Of a DNA stretch of 64,000 bases, positions 1-8,307 are shown piece after piece. Origin of the DNA: Paucibacter sp. KBW04 (GTDB lineage Bacteria; Pseudomonadota; Gammaproteobacteria; Burkholderiales; Burkholderiaceae_C); assembly GCF_003852425.1 (NCBI RefSeq), contig NZ_QAJN01000015.1, forward strand, positions 62,001 through 126,000, given 5' to 3'. Under the pieces are notes generated by a model. The model saw nothing but the letters and a program-made list of their open reading frames with translations. It made no database searches and was not told the origin of the DNA. Position 1 is the stretch's first letter; every line of letters begins with the position of its first letter. The translations under genes and the position numbers were made by a program.

Positions 1-1093
1 GTTTTTTGACCTGGTCTATGTCTTTGCCGTCACCCAAACCTCGCACTATCTGCTGACCCATCTGAGTCTGGAAGGTGCTTTACAAACCCTGTTGCTGTGG
101 TTTGCCGTTTGGTTGGGCTGGCAATACACCTGCTGGGTCAGCAACTGGTTTGACCCCGAAATGATGCCGGTGCGCAGCCTCTTGTTTGCCGCCATGCTGC
201 TGGCCCTGCCGATGGCGGCGGCCCTGCCCTATGCTTTTGAACCGGGCGGCGGCTGGGTCTTCGCGGGCTGTTTTGTGACGCTGCAAGTGGGGCGCACGCT
301 CTGGGTCTTGTTCATGCTGGGCGCAGGCCATGCATTGACACCCAACTTCCAGCGCATCCTGGGCTGGACCCTGATCGCCAGCGCCTTCTGGCTGGCCGGC
401 GCCGCCTGCGATGACACCCATGGACGCATGGCGCTGTGGGCCCTGGCTGCGGCAAGCGAATACATCTCACCCATGTTTGGCCTGTGGCTGCCCGGCCTGG
501 GGCGATCGCAAACCAGCGACTGGACGATTGACGGCGGCCACCTGGCCGAACGCTGCCAGCTCTTCATCATCGTGGCCCTGGGCGAGTCCATCCTGCTCAC
601 CGGCGCCACCTTCAGTGAAGCCAAAACATGGGACAGCTGGACTGTAGCCGCCTTTGCCTGCGCCTTCGTCACCGCGCTGGCCATGTGGTGGCTCTACTTC
701 GACACCTCCAGCAAGGAGGCCAGCCACGCCATCGAGCACGCCGATGACCCTGGCCGCCTGGGCGCTTACTTCCACTACATCCACGTCCTCATCGTGGCCG
801 GCATCATCGTCGCAGCGGTCGGCAGCGAGCTGCTGATTGCCCACCCACATGCGGCATTGGAGGGCAAGAGTCTGGCCGTCATGCTGGGTTCCTTTGTATT
901 CTTCATCGCTGGCAACGCCTTGTTTCGCCGCATCGTGCTGGGTCGCTGGGCACCGTCCCTCATGTTCAGCCTGCTGGTCTTGCCCCTGCTGGCCTATATT
1001 GGGCATGGCTGGCCGCTGATCTGGGTGGCGGGCCTTTTGACCTTGCTGATCGCTGGCGTTGCCCTGTTCGACAGTTGTCTGCAAAGGCATTGA
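1..1093 (+). CDS. LtrA family membrane protein, 5' truncated by window edge
   Basis: The reading frame is open from base 2 and begins in mid-protein with FFDLVYVFAVTQTSHYL, which resembles the first membrane segment of low temperature requirement A (LtrA) proteins (their ELFFDLVFVFA motif). About 364 residues are visible and are rich in hydrophobic segments, so a multi-pass inner-membrane protein is expected. The family's biochemical role is poorly defined. Only the extreme N-terminus seems to be missing. The gene ends 22 bases before the next start on the same strand, so the two may be co-transcribed. The family call rests on the N-terminal motif and the overall hydrophobicity pattern. Confidence 0.8.
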   Translation, partial: FFDLVYVFAVTQTSHYLLTHLSLEGALQTLLLWFAVWLGWQYTCWVSNWFDPEMMPVRSLLFAAMLLALPMAAALPYAFEPGGGWVFAGCFVTLQVGRTLWVLFMLGAGHALTPNFQRILGWTLIASAFWLAGAACDDTHGRMALWALAAASEYISPMFGLWLPGLGRSQTSDWTIDGGHLAERCQLFIIVALGESILLTGATFSEAKTWDSWTVAAFACAFVTALAMWWLYFDTSSKEASHAIEHADDPGRLGAYFHYIHVLIVAGIIVAAVGSELLIAHPHAALEGKSLAVMLGSFVFFIAGNALFRRIVLGRWAPSLMFSLLVLPLLAYIGHGWPLIWVAGLLTLLIAGVALFDSCLQRH

Positions 1094-1115
1094 ATTCCAG
1101 GTAAAGCAGAGTTGC

Positions 1116-1910
1116 ATGAACAACACCAAGCCTCACACCCTGGCCGCCGCTCTGGCGCAAGCTTGGGCAGAAGGCCTGCTCTTGCCCGCCAGCGCCTGGC
1201 TTGCCGCCGTCCCCACCAGCGACGACGCCTATCTTGCCCAGGAACTGCTGGCCCACCACCTGGGCTGGGCCGATGTCACCAGCGGGCAGGTGCGCCATTG
1301 GAAGTCCGGCGGCCCCTCCCGAGAAGCGGCACTGACCCATGCGCCCCTGGCCCCCAGAGGCGTTCGGGCAGCCAAGGCGGGCCATGCGGACTTCAGCGAT
1401 CTGCAGCTGCGCGAACCCGGCATCGAAGCCGAGATCGCCTTGCGCCTGGGCGAAGACCTCAGCCCCGCCCGCGCCGCCGCGCTGAGCTATGAGGACGCCT
1501 GCCAATTGATTGATGCCTACACCGTGTCGGCCGAGTTGGTCAGCTCACGCTGGCTGGAGGCTGGCGACGCACCGGCCCTGCTGCGGCAGGCCGACTGCCT
1601 CTCTCACGGCGGCCTGGCCTTGGGCGAATGGAAGCCCTGGCGAGCACAGGCGAGGCCGGATTGGCAGCGCCTGGGCTGCTGGATTCAACGCAATCAAGAG
1701 GCCCCCAAGCTGAGCCGTGGCGGCCATTCCCTGCAGGACCCCGCCTATCTGTTGCCGGGCTTCTTGCGCCATCTGAGCCGACGTGGCGCGACGGTGCCCG
1801 CCGGCACCGTGGTCAGCACCGGCGCCTGGGCCGTGCAAGCCGATCTGAGCGCGGGCGACCGCCTGCGCGTGGGCTTCGAAGGCCTGGGCGAATTGAGCCT
1901 GCAGCTCTGA
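1116..1910 (+). CDS. 2-keto-4-pentenoate hydratase / FAH-superfamily protein
   Basis: The 264-residue protein looks like the MhpD/hydratase branch of the fumarylacetoacetate hydrolase superfamily. It has the acidic metal-site segment GIEAEIALRLGEDL (about residues 107-120), an ELVSSRW segment and a C-terminal STGAW segment, in the order expected for this fold. Known members hydrate 2-hydroxypenta-2,4-dienoates or decarboxylate related 2-oxo acids in aromatic meta-cleavage, with a divalent metal. No aromatic pathway genes lie nearby, so the substrate is unknown. The ATG at 1116 begins MNNTKPH; frames opening further upstream would overlap the preceding gene. Confidence 0.8.
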   Translation: MNNTKPHTLAAALAQAWAEGLLLPASAWLAAVPTSDDAYLAQELLAHHLGWADVTSGQVRHWKSGGPSREAALTHAPLAPRGVRAAKAGHADFSDLQLREPGIEAEIALRLGEDLSPARAAALSYEDACQLIDAYTVSAELVSSRWLEAGDAPALLRQADCLSHGGLALGEWKPWRAQARPDWQRLGCWIQRNQEAPKLSRGGHSLQDPAYLLPGFLRHLSRRGATVPAGTVVSTGAWAVQADLSAGDRLRVGFEGLGELSLQL

Positions 1911-1951
1911 CTTGGAACTTGCGTCGCCGAGCTCGGCCGGCGGCCAAGTTC

Positions 1952-2350
1952 TTACCAAGCGAAGAAGCGATACAGCGCAAGCCCCAGCAAGAGCACATAG
2001 CTGCAAGCCAGGCTGGGCCGCAAGGCCTGGCTCAGGTATTGAGCCAGCAAGCCGCCCACGCCGGGTCTATGGATCAGCCACTCGCTGTGCAGCTGCATGC
2101 CCTGGCTCGGCAAAGCGCCTTCGCGCAGGCCTTGCTCCACCTTGAGCAAACGGTCGCCCAAACGTGATTGGTAGGTCTTGAAGATGGCCTCTTGCAACCA
2201 CAGCAGCAGCAAGAGGGCCAGCACCAAGCGGCCGGGATTCAAAGCCAAGAACACACCCAAGGCAGCCAGCTTGTTGAACAGGGCCAGGAACTCGTACTGC
2301 TCATACTTGTTCTGCAGTGCCACCCATTCGCGTTGGAAGATTTCGTTCAT
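1952..2350 (-). CDS. Small membrane protein, unrecognised
   Basis: A 132-residue protein with no family I recognise. It has a charged N-terminus (MNEIFQREW), a strongly hydrophobic stretch at about residues 28-52, a charged middle (about 55-95), and a second hydrophobic stretch at about 110-130. Two membrane passes are therefore likely. A GGAGG ribosome binding site lies 5-6 bases before the ATG, which supports this start. It converges with the hydratase gene, leaving a 41-base gap. Function unknown. Confidence 0.7.
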   Translation of the reverse strand: MNEIFQREWVALQNKYEQYEFLALFNKLAALGVFLALNPGRLVLALLLLLWLQEAIFKTYQSRLGDRLLKVEQGLREGALPSQGMQLHSEWLIHRPGVGGLLAQYLSQALRPSLACSYVLLLGLALYRFFAW

Positions 2351-2515
2351 TGCGGCCTCCGGTTTGAGATGCCGGAATTTACGTCACTCTGAAGCGGGCG
2401 GGGCTGGGACAAAGCGGCGGCTTCGGCTAGCCTATCGCCCTGGCCTTGCTTCGCAGCGGCTAGGCGCAGACCGACAGCCCGGCCCTTACCGCAAACAGTG
2501 TCAAGGAGAAACACC

Positions 2516-2866
2516 ATGACTTACGTCGATGGATTCGTCGCCTCAGTCCCTAGCCTCAAGCGGGCAGAGTTTCTGGAACATGCGCAGGCCATGGGCCTTG
2601 TCTTCAAAGAATACGGGGCCATGCGCGTGGTTGATTGCTGGGGAGACGACGTGCCCCCAGGCAAGCTGACCTCTTTTCCGCTAGCCGTTCAGTGCAAGCC
2701 AGACGAGACGGTCATCTTCTCCTGGATCACCTGGCCATCGCGCGAGGTGCGCAACCAAGCCTGGGACAAGGTCATGGCCGATCCGCGCATACAGTCCGCA
2801 ACGGCGCCACCCTTCGACGGCAAGCGGATGATTTTTGGCGGGTTTGAGGTGATTTCTGAGGTGTAG
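2516..2866 (+). CDS. DUF1428 domain-containing protein
   Basis: A 116-residue cytoplasmic protein that starts MTYVDGFVASVPS and contains VVDCWGDDVPPGKLTSF and MIFGGFEVI. These are hallmarks of the DUF1428 (YbaA-like) family, which has a dimeric alpha/beta-barrel fold and no firm function. An AAGGAGA ribosome binding site at 2503-2509 sits 6 bases before the ATG at 2516 and decides the start. The length is normal for the family. It is a single gene with no operon partner, converging on uup. Confidence 0.88.
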   Translation: MTYVDGFVASVPSLKRAEFLEHAQAMGLVFKEYGAMRVVDCWGDDVPPGKLTSFPLAVQCKPDETVIFSWITWPSREVRNQAWDKVMADPRIQSATAPPFDGKRMIFGGFEVISEV

Positions 2867-2945
2867 ATGAAGGCGCTGATCCGCTCAGCGCCAATCTTCC
2901 GAGGGCGAGAAGCGAGGGGCAGATCGGCGCCCCTCCAGTTCTTGC

Positions 2946-4835
2946 TTACTTCGCGTCCAGCACTTCCCAGCGCTCCATCAGCGCCAGCAGCTGCTCGTCG
3001 ATTTCACCGGCACGGGCGGTCACCTCGGCGATGCGGGCAGCACCTTGGCTGTACAGCTCGGTGCCGTTCAACAAGGCATTGAGCTGCGTTTGCTCGGCTT
3101 CCAGCTCGGCGATTTTCTTGGGCAGCTCATCCAGCTCACGCTGCTCTTTGTAGCTGAGCTTTTTGGGCTTGGCCACGACCAGGGCGTCGGGCGAGGCCGC
3201 CGGTGCTGGCGCAGGGGCCGGTGCGTTGACCACAGGAGTCGGCTCGTTCTTGGCGCGCAGGGCTGCGGCCCGCTTGCTTTGGATCAACCAGTCTTGCACG
3301 CCGCCTTCGTACTCGCGCCAGCGCCCATCGCCTTCGCTGACGATGGTCGAGGTGACCACATTGTCCAGGAAGCGGCGGTCGTGGCTGACCAGGAAGACGG
3401 TGCCGTCGTAGTCGGCCAGCAGCTCTTCCAGCAATTCCAGGGTTTCGATGTCCAGGTCGTTGGTGGGTTCGTCCAGCACCAGGACGTTGGCGGGGCGGGC
3501 GAACAGGCGCGCCAGCAGCAAGCGGTTGCGCTCGCCGCCCGACAAACTCTTGACGGGCGAGTTGGCACGCGCGGGTGAGAACAAAAAGTCGCCCAAATAA
3601 CTCTTCACATGCTTGCGCTGATTGCCGATCTCGATCCACTCGCTGCCGGGGCTGATGGTGTCGGCCAGGGTCGCGTCCAGGTCCAGCACATCGCGCATCT
3701 GGTCGAAGTAGGCGACATTGATCTTGCTGCCCATCTGCACCTTGCCGCTGTCGGGTTCCAACTGGCCGAGGATCATCTTCAGCAGCGTGGTCTTGCCGGC
3801 GCCGTTGGCACCAACCAGGCCGACCTTGTCGCCGCGCAGAATGGTGGCGCTGAAGTCGCGCACGATGCTGCGGCCGCCATAGCTCTTGCTCACCCCGTCC
3901 AGCTCGGCCACGATCTTGCCGCTGGCGCCGCCGGTGTCGATGTCTAACTTGACCTTGCCCTGCACATCACGGCGCGCGGCATGCTGCAAACGCATGGCCT
4001 CCAGGCGCTGGATGCGGGCCACGCTGCGGGTGCGGCGGGCTTCCACGCCCTTGCGGATCCAGATTTCTTCTTGCGCCAGGATTTTGTCGAAGCGCGCATT
4101 GAACAAGGCCTCGTTCTCCAACTCATAGGCCTTGGCCGCGGTGAAGGCGGCGAAGTTGCCGGGGTAGCCGCGCAGCTGGCCACGGTCCAGCTCAACAATG
4201 CGATTGGCCACGTTGTCGAGGAAGCTGCGATCGTGGGTGATCAGCAGCAGCGAGCCCTTGAAGCTGTTGAGCAGCTCTTCCAGCCAGGTGATGGCGTCCA
4301 GGTCCAGATGGTTGGTGGGCTCGTCCAGCAGCAGCACATCGGGCTGAGCCACCAGGGCGCGGGCCAGGGCCACACGCTTCTTCAAACCGCCAGAAAGCGA
4401 GCCGACGATGCGCGAGCCGTCCAGATTCAAACGGTGCAGGGTCTCTTCGACACGCTGCTCCCAGTTCCAGGCCCCCAGGTGTTCGATGCGCTCGGCCACC
4501 CACTCCAGATCGTCCTCCGGGTCATGGATCTCGTAGCGCTCGCGCAAGGCCTTGGCCTCGGCCACGCCTTCGCTAACCACGTCAAAGATGGTCGCCTCTG
4601 GCCGCAGCTCGGGCTCTTGCGGCACATAGACGCTGGTCAGGCCCTGCTGCAGCTGCAGCAGGCCGTCGTCGAGCTTGTCGATTTGAGCCAGGATTTTCAG
4701 CAGCGACGATTTGCCGGTACCGTTGCGGCCGATCAGGCCGACACGCTCACCCATTTCGAGTGAGAAGGAGGCGCCATCGAGCAGGGCAACATGGCCGTAA
4801 GCGAGATGGGCGTTGGAGATGGATAGGACTGCCAT
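2946..4835 (-). CDS. uup: ABC-F ATPase Uup
   Basis: A 629-residue duplicated ATP-binding cassette protein without membrane segments. The first cassette has Walker A GRNGTGKSS (about 36-44), signature LSGGLKKR (about 147-154) and Walker B VLLLDEPT. The second has GANGAGKTT and LSGGERNR. Between them is the basic ABC-F linker. After the second cassette come an Ala/Pro-rich hinge and a coiled-coil tail (KKIAELEAEQTQLNALL), which mark Uup rather than EttA or YheS. Uup ATPases act at the ribosome and affect branched DNA intermediates and transposon excision. The length matches the family. Confidence 0.93.
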   Translation of the reverse strand: MAVLSISNAHLAYGHVALLDGASFSLEMGERVGLIGRNGTGKSSLLKILAQIDKLDDGLLQLQQGLTSVYVPQEPELRPEATIFDVVSEGVAEAKALRERYEIHDPEDDLEWVAERIEHLGAWNWEQRVEETLHRLNLDGSRIVGSLSGGLKKRVALARALVAQPDVLLLDEPTNHLDLDAITWLEELLNSFKGSLLLITHDRSFLDNVANRIVELDRGQLRGYPGNFAAFTAAKAYELENEALFNARFDKILAQEEIWIRKGVEARRTRSVARIQRLEAMRLQHAARRDVQGKVKLDIDTGGASGKIVAELDGVSKSYGGRSIVRDFSATILRGDKVGLVGANGAGKTTLLKMILGQLEPDSGKVQMGSKINVAYFDQMRDVLDLDATLADTISPGSEWIEIGNQRKHVKSYLGDFLFSPARANSPVKSLSGGERNRLLLARLFARPANVLVLDEPTNDLDIETLELLEELLADYDGTVFLVSHDRRFLDNVVTSTIVSEGDGRWREYEGGVQDWLIQSKRAAALRAKNEPTPVVNAPAPAPAPAASPDALVVAKPKKLSYKEQRELDELPKKIAELEAEQTQLNALLNGTELYSQGAARIAEVTARAGEIDEQLLALMERWEVLDAK

Positions 4836-5117
4836 GCCCCGATTGTCGCCGCAGCAGCGAACTTCGCCGCCGCCGGCCGAACATCCTGGCTTGCGCTCAA
4901 TAAATAACGTCTATTTGGCGCGTCATGACACAAGGGCAAGCGCCCCCACTTTGACTTAGGGGGTGGGCGGGTTTTCACGGGAATGTAAACAACTGTGAAT
5001 TGACTCCAATGAACTGCCCGCTCCGAGTTCATGCGTTTCCATCGAATGAAACAGCCACCTACCAAGGCTGGTCGGAGCAAGGACAAAAGCCTCAATCCAG
5101 TCCACGAGAGGAATCAT

Positions 5118-5837
5118 ATGTTTGCATCCAAGACCATTGCCCGTTTTGCCGTCCCCGCTCTGCTCGGATCGCTCGCCTTGGCGGGTACTGCTTCGGCCGC
5201 CAGCATGACCGAGGGCTTCGATTCGATGACGCCTGCTGGCTGGACCGTCAAGAACAACAGCGTGCCCTTGGGCTCCACCAGCTGGTTTCAAGGCACCACC
5301 TCTGTGTTCACCTCCCAGGCGGGTGCAGCCAACTCCTATGCCGGCGTCAACTACAACAGCACGGCAGGCGCAGGCGATATCAGCAACTGGCTGATTACCC
5401 CGACCATGAGTTTCAACAACGGTGATGTGGTGAGTTTCTACACCCGCACGGCCAGCGGCTCGATCTGGCCTGACGCCCTGGAACTGCGCTTCAGCGCCAC
5501 GGGCGGCACCAATGTGGGCAGCACCGCCACCAGCGTCGGCAGTTTCACCAATCTGCTGGTGAGCATCAACCCTGCACTGGACGCGGGCGGCTACCCTGAG
5601 GATTGGACGATGTACACGGCCACCATCAGCGGCCTGTCGGGCACCACCAATGGCGCGCTGGCGTTCCGTTACGTTGTGGCCGATGGTGGTCCCTCGGGCA
5701 ACAACTCCAACTACATCGGTATCGACACCTTCTCCATCACCGCCGCCGTGCCGGAGCCCGGCACCTACGCCCTGATGGGCCTGGGTCTCTTGGGCCTGGG
5801 TCTGCGTGCGCGCAGCAATAGCCGCAAAACCAAGTAG
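5118..5837 (+). CDS. PEP-CTERM sorting domain protein, choice-of-anchor J-like
   Basis: A 239-residue exported protein. A signal peptide (about residues 1-27, ending ASA) is followed by a beta-rich region (GFDSMTPAGWTVKNNS, then ISNWLITPTMSF) typical of choice-of-anchor J domains. The C-terminus has the PEP-CTERM signal: VPEPGTYALM, a hydrophobic helix and a basic tail (RARSNSRK). In known systems exosortase/archaeosortase enzymes process such tails for delivery to the envelope or biofilm matrix; no exosortase is in this window. The ATG at 5118 has GAGAGGA about 7 bases upstream. A strong terminator follows at 5864. Confidence 0.9.
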   Translation: MFASKTIARFAVPALLGSLALAGTASAASMTEGFDSMTPAGWTVKNNSVPLGSTSWFQGTTSVFTSQAGAANSYAGVNYNSTAGAGDISNWLITPTMSFNNGDVVSFYTRTASGSIWPDALELRFSATGGTNVGSTATSVGSFTNLLVSINPALDAGGYPEDWTMYTATISGLSGTTNGALAFRYVVADGGPSGNNSNYIGIDTFSITAAVPEPGTYALMGLGLLGLGLRARSNSRKTK

Positions 5838-5863
5838 TCCGGCGCGCTCGACGCTTTTACCTC

Positions 5864-5889
5864 AACCCGGCTCAGGCCGGGTTTTTTAT
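5864..5889 (+). terminator. Rho-independent terminator after the PEP-CTERM gene
   Basis: A perfect 8-bp stem, AACCCGGC and GCCGGGTT, around a TCAG loop, followed by TTTTTTA. It lies 26 bases after the PEP-CTERM stop codon. Confidence 0.92.
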
Positions 5890-5997
5890 TGGCGGCTTGC
5901 CAAGGCTTTGATTCCCGCGCCAAACGCCTGGGAACTGCCAGAATCATCAGCCGAGGGAGGCCTGCGGCCACCGTTGCCAATAGAAAGCAATGACGAT

Positions 5998-6981
5998 ATG
6001 AAGCGTAGAACGATTCTGAGTGCCAGCGGCCTGAGCCTGCTGGCCGGCACACCGATGGCCAGCCTGGCCCAAAACAAGGCCAAAGCGGCACCCCCGCCGC
6101 CGCTGGACTTTTTGCGCCTGCTGGTGCCCGCCTCGCAAGGCGGTGGTTGGGACCAAACCGCCCGGGCCATGGGCGGCGCCCTGCAAGCCAGCAAGCTGGT
6201 CGACAAGGTGGAATATGAATACAAGCCCGGCAAGGGCGGTGTGCCCGGCCTGGCTTACTTCGTCGAGAAGTACGCCCGCCAGCCCAATACCCTGATGCTG
6301 GGGGGCATGGTCATGCTGGGCGCGATTGCGCTGAACCGCGCGCCCATCGATATGAGCCGGGTCACGCCGGTGGCCCGCCTGACCTCGGACGCCCTGGTCA
6401 TTCTGGTACCCAAGAACTCCAAGCTGCGCAGCCAGGCCGAGCTGAACGCCCGCATCCGCAGCGACGCCGCCTCGATCCGCTTCGGCGGTGGCAGCGCTGG
6501 CGGTGTGGACCATATGCTGATGGGCATGATAGGCCGCGCCCTGCAGGTGGACCCGACCAAGCTGCGCTACCAAGCCTTCTCGGGCGGCGGCGAGTTGGTG
6601 GCCGCCTTGCAAAAGGGTGAGCTGGATGTGGGCATCAGCGGCTACTCCGAGGCGATGGAAGCGATCAACAGCGGCGCGGTGCGTGGCCTGGCCATCTCCA
6701 GCCGGGCCGATGCGGCCGGCCTGCGCTCCTTGCGCAGCCAAGGTGTGGCCACCGACCTGGCCAATTGGCGCGGCGTCTTCGCCCCCCCGGGCCTGACGGC
6801 GGCCCAGACCGAGCGACTCACCCAGCTGGCCACGGCCTTGAACAGCAGCAGCGCCTGGACGGCCGAGTTGCAGAAGAATCGTTGGACCAATGCCTTCATG
6901 ACCGGCAAGCCTTTTGCCGAGTTGCTGGAGACCGAGCAAACCACCGCCCGCGTGGTCTTGCACCTGCTCAAGCTGGGCTGA
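5998..6981 (+). CDS. Bug family tripartite tricarboxylate transporter substrate-binding protein
   Basis: A 327-residue periplasmic binding protein. It has a signal peptide (MKRRTILSASGLSLLAGTP..., cleavage near residue 25), then FLRLLVPASQGGGWDQTARAM and VEYEYKPGKGGVPGLAYF, the two ligand-loop regions typical of TctC/Bug proteins. Bug proteins bind carboxylates, aromatic acids or amino acids and feed TctAB transporters. No TctA/TctB genes adjoin, which is common because these genes are heavily expanded and scattered in Burkholderiales. The ligand cannot be told from sequence. The ATG at 5998 places the signal peptide correctly. Confidence 0.88.
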   Translation: MKRRTILSASGLSLLAGTPMASLAQNKAKAAPPPPLDFLRLLVPASQGGGWDQTARAMGGALQASKLVDKVEYEYKPGKGGVPGLAYFVEKYARQPNTLMLGGMVMLGAIALNRAPIDMSRVTPVARLTSDALVILVPKNSKLRSQAELNARIRSDAASIRFGGGSAGGVDHMLMGMIGRALQVDPTKLRYQAFSGGGELVAALQKGELDVGISGYSEAMEAINSGAVRGLAISSRADAAGLRSLRSQGVATDLANWRGVFAPPGLTAAQTERLTQLATALNSSSAWTAELQKNRWTNAFMTGKPFAELLETEQTTARVVLHLLKLG

Positions 6982-6992
6982 TTGAAGGAAAA

Positions 6993-7017
6993 AGCCGGGC
7001 TTCCGGGCTGCTTCTTA
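6993..7017 (+). terminator. Possible terminator after the Bug gene
   Basis: AGCCGG, loop GCTT, CCGGGCT (with one bulged G), then CTTCTTATT, 11 bases after the Bug stop codon. The stem is short and the T tract is interrupted, so this is tentative. Confidence 0.42.
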
Positions 7018-7020
7018 TTC

Positions 7021-7171
7021 GGGCAAGCCAGCGCAAGGCCGATGAACAGGGGCTTTTCGGCCCCCTCTCCAAGCCCCATCCCCAAGCTTGCCCACAGGCT
7101 CTGTGGACAGAGCCAAACCCGCTTGCGCGATAGTCGCCCAACAAGGGGCGACAGCCGCCCTTCATCGGGCG
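7021..7171. repeat. Structured repeat unit 1
   Basis: Left core GATGAACAGGGGC begins at 7041. Palindrome CCACAG-GCT-CTGTGG is at 7092-7106. Second hairpin GTCGCCC/GGGCGAC pairs 7133-7139 with 7146-7152. A third, CGCCC/GGGCG, pairs 7156-7160 with 7167-7171. Confidence 0.82.
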
Positions 7172-7265
7172 ATTGGCAATCGCAGTCGCCTCAATTTTCA
7201 GCAAGGTAAGCCCTGCGACCAGACCCCAAACAAACGTCACCGGCGCGAAGCTGCGCTTTGCCTTC

Positions 7266-7402
7266 ATTTGAAGCAAGCCAGGGAATCGGCGATGAATAGG
7301 GCGCCCTACAACAATCTCCAAGGGACATCCCTAACCTTGCCCACAGGCACTGTGGACATCACTCCGGCACATCAAGTGCGCCTATCGCCCAAGCTAGGGC
7401 GA
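7266..7402. repeat. Structured repeat unit 2
   Basis: Left core AAGCAAGCCAGGGAATC then GATGAATAGGGC. Palindrome CCACAG-GCA-CTGTGG at 7341-7355. Second hairpin TCGCCC/GGGCGA pairs 7385-7390 with 7397-7402 around a 6-base loop. Confidence 0.82.
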
Positions 7403-7544
7403 ATGTCGCACCCGCAAGACCTGACCCCAACAATCCACCGCCTCTTGCGCTGCTGCGTTTTTACGCGAATCTAAGTCAGTCACGCTTGTCCACAGCGGCC
7501 CCTGAGGCCCGATCTACCCACCAGCGAGCTCACTGCCCAAAATT

Positions 7545-7696
7545 CCAGCAAGCCAGGGAAATCACGATGGATAGGGGCATCTGCGACACACTCCAAGGCC
7601 CGTCCCCAAACTTACCCACAGCGACTGTGGACATAAAGACCCAAAGCTTGCGCGATAAGCGCCCCATACGGGGCGACAACCGCCCCAGGTCGGGCG
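7545..7696. repeat. Structured repeat unit 3
   Basis: Left core CAGCAAGCCAGGGAAATC then GATGGATAGGGGC. Palindrome CCACAG-CGA-CTGTGG at 7616-7630. Second hairpin CGCCCC/GGGGCG pairs 7660-7665 with 7670-7675. A further CGCCC/GGGCG pair is at 7681-7696. The stretch TTGCGCGAT before the second hairpin is shared with unit 1. Confidence 0.82.
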
Positions 7697-7849
7697 CTGC
7701 TCGCGCAAATCGGGAAACTTAGTCCACAAGAGCCGGGCGAGGCATGCAACCCCCTGGCGGACATGCTGCAAAAACAGGCAGCGCTTCAGCGCGCGAGGAC
7801 TCAGGCCCCATGTGGCTCAATTTTCAGACGCCCAAGCGGCCTGCCCGCA

Positions 7850-7979
7850 TTTGATGCAGGCCAGGGAATCATCGATGGGCAGGGGCTTCTGAGCGATTCC
7901 CACACACGCGTCCCCAAACTTGCCCACAGCCTCTGTGGACAGACACAACGCCGAGCGAGGACGATTTCAATTGAAATCG
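7850..7979. repeat. Structured repeat unit 4
   Basis: Left core GCAGGCCAGGGAATC then GATGGGCAGGGGCTT. Palindrome CCACAG-CCT-CTGTGG at 7924-7938. In place of the GC-rich second hairpin is an unrelated perfect 18-base palindrome, CGATTTCAATTGAAATCG, at 7962-7979. Confidence 0.8.
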
Positions 7980-8174
7980 ACGCTTTTGCGCGCACAGCGC
8001 ACCTTCCGATGCCTGGCCTCCCGAGTGCCATCGCCAGACCGCTGTTCGAGCGAGTCAAACGGCAGGAAATGGCTGCGGCACTGGCCGGATTGGGGGCTGG
8101 CGCGTGAGCCGCGCGCGCTACATGGGCGTCAAAAACAAACGCAATTCGGCCGCGGCCCGGTCGGCTGCCGCATA

Positions 8175-8307
8175 TTCAAGCAAGGCGTTGGCGAGCCCAT
8201 GAACAGGGGCTTGGGCGCGATTCCATCGCAACACTCCCCAAGCTTGCCCACAGGCACTGTGGGCAAAGCGACTCTGAATCTGCGCGCCTGCCGCCCCGCC
8301 AAGGGCG
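8175..8307. repeat. Structured repeat unit 5
   Basis: Left core TTCAAGCAAGGCG then CATGAACAGGGGCTT. Palindrome CCACAG-GCA-CTGTGG at 8248-8262, here followed by GCA rather than ACA. Second inverted repeat CGCCC/GGGCG pairs 8292-8296 with 8303-8307. Confidence 0.8.

Noticed and set aside
4900-5117. Sigma-54 promoter upstream of the first PEP-CTERM gene
   Set aside because: Candidate GG...GC pairs, for example around 5070, have the wrong spacing and lack the TGGCAC core.
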